NCBI GenBank assembly: GCA_047618505.1
Contig: JBLHLB010000004.1
Coordinates: 1-43,056 of the forward strand
DNA from: JBLHLB01 sp047618505
GTDB taxonomy: Bacteria > Planctomycetota > UBA1135 > GCA-002686595
Direction of reading: 5' to 3'
DNA: 43,056 nt
Under the pieces are notes generated by a model. The model saw only the letters and a program-made list of their open reading frames with translations, was not told where the DNA came from and searched no databases. Every line of letters begins with the position of its first letter. Position 1 is the first letter of the stretch. Made by a program: the position numbers and the translations under genes. Below are positions 28,001-35,149 of the stretch, in pieces.

Positions 28001-28932
28001 GTCCCCAGGATAGAAAGCTAGCCTCTGCCGAGACGCACTTGGAGGTCTACCGACCCTTTCAAGGGGAGTTGCGCCAGCGCGGTTCCGGCACGCTTCCGGT
28101 CCTCGCTCTGGGTTTGCGCATCGGGGCCAAGCGCAAGCTCCCGATGATCTTCCTCTATGCCGTGCCCGTGATCGCTACGGTTGTCTACGCCTTCATCGTC
28201 TATGGCTTCTACGCCGTTGAGAACAGTGAGCTGCTAGGGGAAGAGAGCCCAATGCTGATCAACATCTTCGCAAAGCAGGCGATGAAGAACTTCGAGGCGC
28301 GCACGCAGATCGCGCAGTTTCTTTCGACGGTGCAGTTGTTCGCCCTCTTGACTGGGGCCTGGTATGGCACCGGGTTGATCGCAAGCGACCTGCGCTCCGG
28401 CGCCCTGCAGCTATGGTTTGCGAGACCCCTGGGGCGACCTTCGTATGTGCTTGCGCGCTTCTTGACCGTAGGGACGTTCACCTCCTTTGCAGTCCTCGTC
28501 CCTGGCCTGGTCATCCTCTTAGTGGCCACAATCAACTCGCCGGATTACTCCTTCGCTTCTGACGAGGGCGATCTCTTCTGGCGTGTCCCCACCTATTCGA
28601 TTATTTGGATTACAACGACGGGCTTGGTGGCCCTGGCGGTTTCTTCAATCGCCCAGAAGCGAGCCTGGGCCTTGGCCTCCTACTTTGGATTGTTCCTCCT
28701 GATGCAGGCCTGCGGGCTTGTCCTTAGCCGCCTCGTACACAAGAACTGGGGCGCACTCGGCCCCCTCAGCTCCCTCAGGAAACTCTCGGATGTCGTGCTT
28801 GGTCTCGACGGCAAGCGTGATCCGGGCATGGGCTTCCCAGATAGCCTGGCCTGGTGGTGCGTCGCCAGTCTGTGTGCGATCTCCCTGCTTATTGTGGCCT
28901 GGCGTGTGCGGCGAGTGGAGGTGATCGAATGA
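27997..28932 (+). CDS. ABC-2 type permease (first pair)
   Basis: A 311-residue membrane protein with about six hydrophobic segments (for example FLYAVPVIATVVYAFIVYGF, and others around residues 110-135, 150-175, 190-215, 225-245 and 285-305). The segment SDLRSGALQLWFARPLGR is typical of ABC-2 permeases of the NosY/YhaP-like type. It overlaps the upstream ATPase and the downstream second ATPase by 4 bp each (ATGA), so the subunits should be made in fixed ratio. Confidence 0.88.
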   Translation: MSPQDRKLASAETHLEVYRPFQGELRQRGSGTLPVLALGLRIGAKRKLPMIFLYAVPVIATVVYAFIVYGFYAVENSELLGEESPMLINIFAKQAMKNFEARTQIAQFLSTVQLFALLTGAWYGTGLIASDLRSGALQLWFARPLGRPSYVLARFLTVGTFTSFAVLVPGLVILLVATINSPDYSFASDEGDLFWRVPTYSIIWITTTGLVALAVSSIAQKRAWALASYFGLFLLMQACGLVLSRLVHKNWGALGPLSSLRKLSDVVLGLDGKRDPGMGFPDSLAWWCVASLCAISLLIVAWRVRRVEVIE

Positions 28933-29897
28933 ACGAGAAGGGCGAAATGGGTACTGCCATTGTCGACGCGCGCGAGCTCGGCCGCTGGTACGGACAGGTC
29001 GTTGGACTCTCGGACCTGTCGGTGCGCATTGGCCCCGGTATCACCGGATTGCTCGGCCCCAATGGTGCAGGCAAGTCCACCTTCCTGCAGCTAGTGGTCG
29101 GTTGCCTGCGCCCTAACCGCGGAGAATTGACAGTCCTTGGTCAGCGCCCCTTTGCCTCCCGTGAGCTCTACCGCAGACTTGGATTCGCACCGCAACAGGA
29201 CGCGCTCTACGACGATCTGAACGCGCGGGACATGGTGGCCTACTTGCTGCGGTTGGCGGGTTATGCGGCACGAGAGGCGCGTCAACGTTCCGAGGCCGCC
29301 CTGGCGCGGGTCGGACTGTCCGATGTGCTTACGCGACGCGTCGGCAGCTACTCCAAGGGCATGCGCCAGCGCGTGAAGATTGCCCAGGCAATTGCGCATG
29401 AGCCTGAGTTCGTCGTCCTCGACGAACCCCTGACGGGTCTGGACCCGGTCGGCCGTCGCGAAGTCATTGACCTCCTGCGGGCCCTTGCTGACGAGGGTGT
29501 CAGTGTTCTCGCTAGCAGCCACGTGCTGCACGAGGTGGAGACGCTGACGGAGGAAATCGTTCTCCTTCACCGGGGCCGTCTACTTGCGCGCGGGTCTATT
29601 GCCGATGTGCGAGGGCTTCTTTCCCAACACCCCAGTCGCGTGGAGGTGGTGGCGCGCAAGGCGCGTGCCCTGGGTCGGGAGCTCCTCGGTATCGACGGTG
29701 TGCTTGTCGTAGAAGTTCACGACGAGCAGGGCGGCGACGTTCCCATTGACGGTCGTATCCGATTGCAGGCACAGGACCGCAGCGCCCTGCTCGCCGGCCT
29801 GACCGAGATTGCCTCCGGAGGAGACTTCGGAGTGACTCGGATCGAAACAGCGGACGAGAGTCTTGAAGCGGTCTTTGACTACTTGGTGACCGAATGA
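28929..29897 (+). CDS. ABC-2 transporter ATP-binding protein (second pair)
   Basis: A 322-residue ATPase with Walker A GPNGAGKST (43-51), signature YSKGMRQRVKIAQAI and Walker B FVVLDEPLTGLDP. The frame is open upstream from 28854, but the ATG at 28929 overlaps the permease stop (ATGA), as at every other junction in the cluster, and begins the ATPase fold at a normal distance. It is a paralogue of the ATPase at 27005 but lacks the Gly-rich tail. The second permease follows with another ATGA overlap. Confidence 0.92.
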   Translation: MNEKGEMGTAIVDARELGRWYGQVVGLSDLSVRIGPGITGLLGPNGAGKSTFLQLVVGCLRPNRGELTVLGQRPFASRELYRRLGFAPQQDALYDDLNARDMVAYLLRLAGYAAREARQRSEAALARVGLSDVLTRRVGSYSKGMRQRVKIAQAIAHEPEFVVLDEPLTGLDPVGRREVIDLLRALADEGVSVLASSHVLHEVETLTEEIVLLHRGRLLARGSIADVRGLLSQHPSRVEVVARKARALGRELLGIDGVLVVEVHDEQGGDVPIDGRIRLQAQDRSALLAGLTEIASGGDFGVTRIETADESLEAVFDYLVTE

Positions 29898-30757
29898 GCT
29901 CTTCGACAAGTACGGCGACGGGTGGGCCTGGCCGCGCTAAGCCCCTCCTCTACCCACTGGAACTGCTGCGAGCGGTCCTATTGGTTTTCTGCCTGCAGTT
30001 GAAACGTGCCCTGCACCTGCGCAGCACTCTCTTTGCAGGTCTTGTCGCGTTCCTCCCGGTTGCATTGGCTGGGATGATCTTCTGGATCTCCCAGGAACGA
30101 GAGTTGTACACGGGGCCGATCTTGCTCTTCTCCTGGCTTCTGCAGGTTCGTGCGGTCGTTCCCATCGTGGCCTTGCTGGTGGGTGCCGGGGTCGTCGCCG
30201 ATGAGGTCGATGATAGGACGATCGCCTATCTACTGGTGCGGCCCTTTCCACGACCTGCATTGCTGCTTGGTCGTTGGATCGCAGTGGCCGTGATTCTCTC
30301 GGTACTGTTGTCCTTGAGCACTTCCATCTCCCTCTGGGTGTTGGGGAAGGCTGTCGTGGAAGCTTCTCAGGACAACTATCCCCCCGGCTTCAACCTGCGC
30401 ATCCTGGTTACGGTGGTCAGTGGAGGGTTGGTCTATTCGGCCCTGTTTGCAGCTGCCGGAACGATCCTGCGTCACCCGATCCTGGTGGGTGCCGGCTATG
30501 TCTTCGCTGTCGAAGGCTTGCTCGGTAGCTTGCCGGGCGAGGGTCAATCAATGACGGTGCAGTTCTACCTGAAGAGTTACCTCGTGGCAGGGGACCAGAG
30601 ATTGCGCCGGGTGGTTGAACTCGTCCCAGAGGCCATGGGGACCGTGGAATTGGTCAGCCCGTCCGATGCCCTCATCACGCTTGCCTGGATTGGTGGCGTT
30701 GCCCTGACCGTCGGCTCCCTCGTGCTTGCGCGGCGCCAGTTCGTTCTGTCCTCCTAA
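29894..30757 (+). CDS. ABC-2 type permease (second pair)
   Basis: A 287-residue membrane protein with about six hydrophobic segments. The segment ADEVDDRTIAYLLVRPFPRPALLLGRW corresponds to the conserved cytoplasmic loop of ABC-2 permeases. It is the last gene of the overlapping run. The two ATPase/permease pairs probably form a hetero-tetrameric exporter, though two separate transporters are also possible. What it moves, and whether it serves the peroxidase or the molybdoenzyme, is unknown. Confidence 0.88.
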   Translation: MSSSTSTATGGPGRAKPLLYPLELLRAVLLVFCLQLKRALHLRSTLFAGLVAFLPVALAGMIFWISQERELYTGPILLFSWLLQVRAVVPIVALLVGAGVVADEVDDRTIAYLLVRPFPRPALLLGRWIAVAVILSVLLSLSTSISLWVLGKAVVEASQDNYPPGFNLRILVTVVSGGLVYSALFAAAGTILRHPILVGAGYVFAVEGLLGSLPGEGQSMTVQFYLKSYLVAGDQRLRRVVELVPEAMGTVELVSPSDALITLAWIGGVALTVGSLVLARRQFVLSS

Positions 30758-30864
30758 GGAGTCGGCGGAGACAACAAATGCCCTGTGGCCCAAGGGAGGC
30801 CGGTGGCCTTGACCTTCGTGTCCGAGATTCGGCAGCGCACGCGGTGGCTGTGTAAACTAGGGCT

Positions 30865-32148
30865 GTGAAGATTCTCATCCTCGTTAGCTTGGTTCTCCTC
30901 GCCAGCTCCCCCTTGGCCTTGGCTTCCAATGTCGTGTCCACAGCGCCGACTGCACCGGTTCAGTTGTACTGCACGCCAAATAGCTGGGGGATTGTCGGGC
31001 AACCGCTGCGTCCGAATGCGCACCCGATTGTCGCGGCTCTGAAAAAAGCGCAAGCGGGTTCGACCATCACCCTGGAGGCGGGCGACTATGCGCCCTTCAC
31101 ATTAGGGCTCGGGTCGTCCGCGACGAACAACTCCAAGTGCAAGGGCGGGCGCCAGGACGCGCCTCTGGTCATCGACGGCCGCGGTCGTGTTCGCATCATC
31201 GGCCGAGACGGGGATACCGTCGGCATTGATCAACGCGATTCCGTCCGTCACATCACGTTTCGCGGCATAAGCTTCCTGGCTGGCCGTCGAGCAGCGCTGA
31301 TGTTCTACAAGCGCGACGACGGGAAGAATCACGTAGGCTTCTTCTTTGAGGATTGCCAGATTCTCGGTGGCTTTGACCACGTGCGCGGCACGGGACGCCA
31401 CTCAAAGTGGGGCGTTTGGGGGCACCGGTTGAAGAACTTCCGGTTTGTGGGAGTGGAAGAGCCGGCCAAGGTCACGGGGCTGCGAAGTGAGCACGCCTTC
31501 TACATTCAGAATCCACAGGGAGATGTGCTGATCGAGAACGTGATCGGGGACGGTCTCGGTCGCACCTTTGTGCAGCTTACCTGTCGCAAGCGAGATGGTC
31601 CCCCTGGACGGGGCAAGTTCACTGTGCGCCGCTGCAGGGTGAGCAACATTGGTTTGGCTCGCGGGGACAACTTTCGGGGGGGCAGTGCCTTTACCATCGC
31701 TGGCCGTCACCGCGGCCAACTGTTGTTCGAGGAGAACGTCTTTCGCGCCGGCTTCGACAAGCGTTACGGGAAGCTCAAACCCGTGGGGGGCGTGCACGGA
31801 ACCGGTGCCTTCGTGGCCTGGCAGGGTGGCGAGAAGGAGCGTAATAGCGTCCTGATCCTCAAGAACAACGATTTCTCGATGGCCTACGGTTGTGGGGATC
31901 GCGCGCTTGTGGCGATAACTGGCTGCGACGTGGTCCGGATTCTGGGGAAGAACGTTTTCCGATCGGGCGCCTTTCAACCGGCCTTGGCCCTCGAACCCCT
32001 GGACGACGACGGGAACATGGCTGGGGAACCTAACGTCAACGTCGGGATTGTTCCCACCACGGTCTATGAGGGCGAGATCACCCTGCAAAACCGCGTCCTG
32101 AGCCGTGCAGACATGGGGCGCTACAACCTCTGGAAGAAGCAGGATTAG
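30865..32148 (+). CDS. Secreted parallel beta-helix protein
   Basis: A 427-residue exported protein. The signal peptide (MKILILVSLVLLASSPLALA) is followed by a right-handed beta-helix-type region with stacked Asn/Gly/Ile motifs (for example VRHITFRGISFLAG, FFFEDCQILGG, VLILKNNDFSM). Such proteins often bind or cleave polysaccharide, but no lyase or glycosidase active site can be named. The start is GTG at 30865. It is 107 bp after the ABC cluster, enough for a separate promoter, so membership in that operon is uncertain. Confidence 0.75.
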   Translation: MKILILVSLVLLASSPLALASNVVSTAPTAPVQLYCTPNSWGIVGQPLRPNAHPIVAALKKAQAGSTITLEAGDYAPFTLGLGSSATNNSKCKGGRQDAPLVIDGRGRVRIIGRDGDTVGIDQRDSVRHITFRGISFLAGRRAALMFYKRDDGKNHVGFFFEDCQILGGFDHVRGTGRHSKWGVWGHRLKNFRFVGVEEPAKVTGLRSEHAFYIQNPQGDVLIENVIGDGLGRTFVQLTCRKRDGPPGRGKFTVRRCRVSNIGLARGDNFRGGSAFTIAGRHRGQLLFEENVFRAGFDKRYGKLKPVGGVHGTGAFVAWQGGEKERNSVLILKNNDFSMAYGCGDRALVAITGCDVVRILGKNVFRSGAFQPALALEPLDDDGNMAGEPNVNVGIVPTTVYEGEITLQNRVLSRADMGRYNLWKKQD

Positions 32149-32222
32149 GACAGCACCGGAAGCCCTGCAGAAGAGAACTCTCAGACCCAGAGCCCGGCTC
32201 AATTCTCGGTCCCAATCGGTCG

Positions 32223-34160
32223 ATGCAGCAGGTGGGTGTTATCCGCCTCCCACCGAGAATGTATTTCCCTATTCCCCTAGAGCTTGCTCCGGCAGGTCAG
32301 CTCGATCTGTTTGAGCTCAGGCCTATCATGCAAAGCATGGGGGTGCTCTTTGAGTTCGAGGGCTTGAGCATCTTTGGCCAAGTGGCTGGCCTCGCGCTCG
32401 TCTCGATAATCGTGATGCTGGTGTGGTTGCGGGGCCAGAGAGATTCGCTGCGGCGACAGCGGGCGCGCGAGGCGTGGCTCCTGGCGGCCTGGGATTCGGC
32501 CGAAGACGAGAATGACGGCACGGGCGATTCTGATCAGCCTAAGCGCCTGCGCGAAGTACCTCATTCGGCGGCGGCCGAACCCGTTGCACCTGTGGCGCCC
32601 GAATCAATCCAAGCGACAGCCGTTGACCTTACACGGGCCGGTGAAGTTCTGGAGGTCCTCGGCGGCTTTGCCGCGGGAGTAGCCAGCGACTTCAACGATC
32701 AACTGACGACGATCCTGGGCCATGTGGATCTTCTGATGGAACAGGACGTCAATGCAGAGGATCGCGAGCTGAGTCTGTCGGAGATCAGCAAGGCCGCAGA
32801 AGAGGGGCGTCGCTCTACGCATCAACTGATGGCCTTCAGCGGCAGCGGAATTCGGCGCACTGGTCGTCACCTCCTCGCACCCTTACTGCGGGAGCATTGC
32901 CAACACGTCAGCCTGCGCTATGGCGTTCCGGTTACGGTTCAGAGCTCGCCCTGTGCCGCGGCCGTGGAAGGCAACCTTGATGAGTTGTGTCTCATTCTGG
33001 ATGCCCTCCTGAACAACGCCGCGGAAGTCTCGAAGAGTGGAGCTGTGGTCGTGCGCTGCGAGGCTGCACCCCAGGGCGACGAGGATGGTGGCGCCAGCAC
33101 GAACGTCCGCATCAGCATTCTGGACTCAGGTCCTGGCCTTCAGGCTGGCGTCGGATCCGAGATCTTCCAACCGGGTTATTCCACCCGGCCGGGAGGACGC
33201 GGCTTAGGGTTGCCGATTGCGCTTACATTGGCTGCGCGAAACGGTGGTCGTATCGTGTTGCGCGACGCCCACGCGAACGGAATTGGAATCGGCGGAACGC
33301 TGGCCGAGCTCTACCTACGGCGCGCTCACCCGGCCAGTGCACCGGCGCCCTTGGCCGGCCCTGGTGCGCAGAAGTACACCACAGATCCCGTGATCCTGGT
33401 CGTGGAGGATGAAGCTCAGGTCCTCAAATTGGTGACGCGAGTCCTTGAGCGAGAGGGCTACGTGGTCTTGGCTGCATCCTCCGCTGAGGACGCCCTTGGC
33501 ATGATCCGTGACCAGACCCCGTCTCTGCTCCTTACGGACGTCAACCTGCCGGGCATGGATGGCCTGGAGTTGGCGGATCACATCGGGGAGGCCCACCCCG
33601 GCATTCCCTGCATCTACACTTCAGGCATGGTGCAGGATGAGGAACTGCGGACCCAGCTTCTGGGGACAATGCCTCACTTCCTTCAGAAGCCTTTCCGCAC
33701 GTCTGAGCTGGTTTCCATTGTTGGCAGGGCCCTGGCCCATGGGAATTCCGGTCCGCGGCAGCGAGTTCTGGTCGTTGACGATGAGCCGACAACACGACGG
33801 CGCGTGCGTGCCATCGTTGAGGCAGAGGGCTTCGAATGTATCGTTGCGGCCGATGGTTTCGAGGCCCTAAGGCATCTGGAGCGCGCACGCTTCAATCTTG
33901 TCGTGACCGACATCGTGATGCCGGGCCTGGATGGAATCGATCTTTGCCGTGCCATCAGTTCGAGCTTCCCAACGGTTCGCATCATCGCTATGTCAGGCAA
34001 TCGTGCTGGGCGCTCCGGTTTGGATGCGGCCACAACCCTTGGGGCCGAACGCGTTCTGGTGAAGCCCTTCAGTCGCGATGAGCTAAGCCTTGCGATTCGG
34101 CAGGTCCTGGGCAGCCCAGAGACCGACCACGGGGATGATCCCGAACTTCTGGCGGCCTAA
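32223..34160 (+). CDS. Hybrid histidine-kinase-like protein lacking the phospho-acceptor His (pseudo-HK, REC-REC)
   Basis: A 645-residue protein with one membrane segment (about 51-69), a DHp-like helix, an apparently intact HATPase domain and two receivers. In relatives the DHp helix reads GxAHDFNN; here it is GVASDFNDQL with S155 in the His position. The ATP lid motifs remain (N-box ALLNNAAEV, G1 DSGPG, G2 GGRGLGLP). Receiver 1 has D439 (TDVNLPGMDG) and QKPF; receiver 2 has D563 (TDIVMPGLDG) and VKPF. ATP may thus still bind without His phosphorylation at the usual site. The start could be later (ATG at 32328). The stop overlaps the convergent acyltransferase gene stop by 2 bases. Confidence 0.85.
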   Translation: MQQVGVIRLPPRMYFPIPLELAPAGQLDLFELRPIMQSMGVLFEFEGLSIFGQVAGLALVSIIVMLVWLRGQRDSLRRQRAREAWLLAAWDSAEDENDGTGDSDQPKRLREVPHSAAAEPVAPVAPESIQATAVDLTRAGEVLEVLGGFAAGVASDFNDQLTTILGHVDLLMEQDVNAEDRELSLSEISKAAEEGRRSTHQLMAFSGSGIRRTGRHLLAPLLREHCQHVSLRYGVPVTVQSSPCAAAVEGNLDELCLILDALLNNAAEVSKSGAVVVRCEAAPQGDEDGGASTNVRISILDSGPGLQAGVGSEIFQPGYSTRPGGRGLGLPIALTLAARNGGRIVLRDAHANGIGIGGTLAELYLRRAHPASAPAPLAGPGAQKYTTDPVILVVEDEAQVLKLVTRVLEREGYVVLAASSAEDALGMIRDQTPSLLLTDVNLPGMDGLELADHIGEAHPGIPCIYTSGMVQDEELRTQLLGTMPHFLQKPFRTSELVSIVGRALAHGNSGPRQRVLVVDDEPTTRRRVRAIVEAEGFECIVAADGFEALRHLERARFNLVVTDIVMPGLDGIDLCRAISSSFPTVRIIAMSGNRAGRSGLDAATTLGAERVLVKPFSRDELSLAIRQVLGSPETDHGDDPELLAA

Positions 34161-35149
34161 CGCCGCATCGATTCCACGATCGGATTGTCGCTGGCCTGCA
34201 GGGCCTCGAAGCCAGCTTTGTCGGTGATTCCGCGCCAGCGTTCCTGAACCAGGATTTGTCCGATGACACCGCCTAGTGTGTTGCCGGGACCAGGGAGAAC
34301 TACGCGGTCCGGGGCGAATTCACGCAGGGCCACACGCACGCTCGAGGTGAAATCGTAGGGCTCGTCGACCTGGGCACCCAGGGTGTAGCCCCGAAGAGCT
34401 TCCAGGTCGACGGACCAGGGGCTAGTCTGGATGCCGCGACCGTCGATCATGGGCACACGCGGGCTGCGGAAATTCAAGTCCTGGAGTCGCACGCGCGCGC
34501 GCTCCGCCACATCACTTGCGAGGGGCGTGTGATAGGGGCCGTGTTGCACGAGCTTGAAGGGATAGCGTGTCTTCCCAATCGTGACCGGGGGGAGCGCGCG
34601 CAGGAGTTCGGATACACCCTGAGTCGACCCCGCCAGAACCGCATAGCCTCCCAGGTGAATCGAGGCGAAGACCTGGCCCGGCTGCTTTGCGAGGGCGCTT
34701 TCAACAGCCTGCTCTTGCACCTCTTGTCTGCGCCAATGTTCGTTGACCAGAGGGTAGATGATCTGACCGCCGGGGTTGCCCGTTTCCTGTTCCAGGGCCA
34801 TCTCCTGGACGAGTCGGAAGCCGTCGTCGAAAGACAGCGCACCAGCAACCGTCAGGGCCGTGTACCAACCCATGGAGTTGCCTCCGATCGCTACGACGTT
34901 GTGCTGCTCCATGGCTGCCTCCGCGTCCATCACAGAGATCAGCCAAATCAACGGCGACACGTTAGCCGGGCGCAGGTGTAGCGCAGGCGAAAAGCGCTCG
35001 GCTCCATCCAGGGACAGCAGTGGCTCCAGACCGTATCGGGCTCGCAGCGATTCGGCGCGCTGCACACGCTTGTCGTCGGCGCGTAGGCTTCCGAGTTGGC
35101 GTTCCGTGTAAGAACCACGACCCGGGATCATAAGGACAGCGCGAGTCAT
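34157..35149 (-). CDS. FabD-like acyltransferase
   Basis: A 330-residue alpha/beta-hydrolase-type acyltransferase of the malonyl-CoA:ACP transacylase family. The nucleophile S92 lies in GGNSMGW (family GHSLGE) and the catalytic His is H203 or H207 in VQHGPYHTPLA. In FabD an Arg after the nucleophile elbow binds the malonyl carboxylate; the matching stretch here (LVQEMALEQETGNPGG) has no Arg, suggesting a different, uncharged acyl group. The ATG overlaps the stop of the fused E1 gene (ATGA at 35149-35146), so the two products likely work together. The open frame extends upstream, but only this ATG fits. Confidence 0.82.
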   Translation of the reverse strand: MTRAVLMIPGRGSYTERQLGSLRADDKRVQRAESLRARYGLEPLLSLDGAERFSPALHLRPANVSPLIWLISVMDAEAAMEQHNVVAIGGNSMGWYTALTVAGALSFDDGFRLVQEMALEQETGNPGGQIIYPLVNEHWRRQEVQEQAVESALAKQPGQVFASIHLGGYAVLAGSTQGVSELLRALPPVTIGKTRYPFKLVQHGPYHTPLASDVAERARVRLQDLNFRSPRVPMIDGRGIQTSPWSVDLEALRGYTLGAQVDEPYDFTSSVRVALREFAPDRVVLPGPGNTLGGVIGQILVQERWRGITDKAGFEALQASDNPIVESMRR

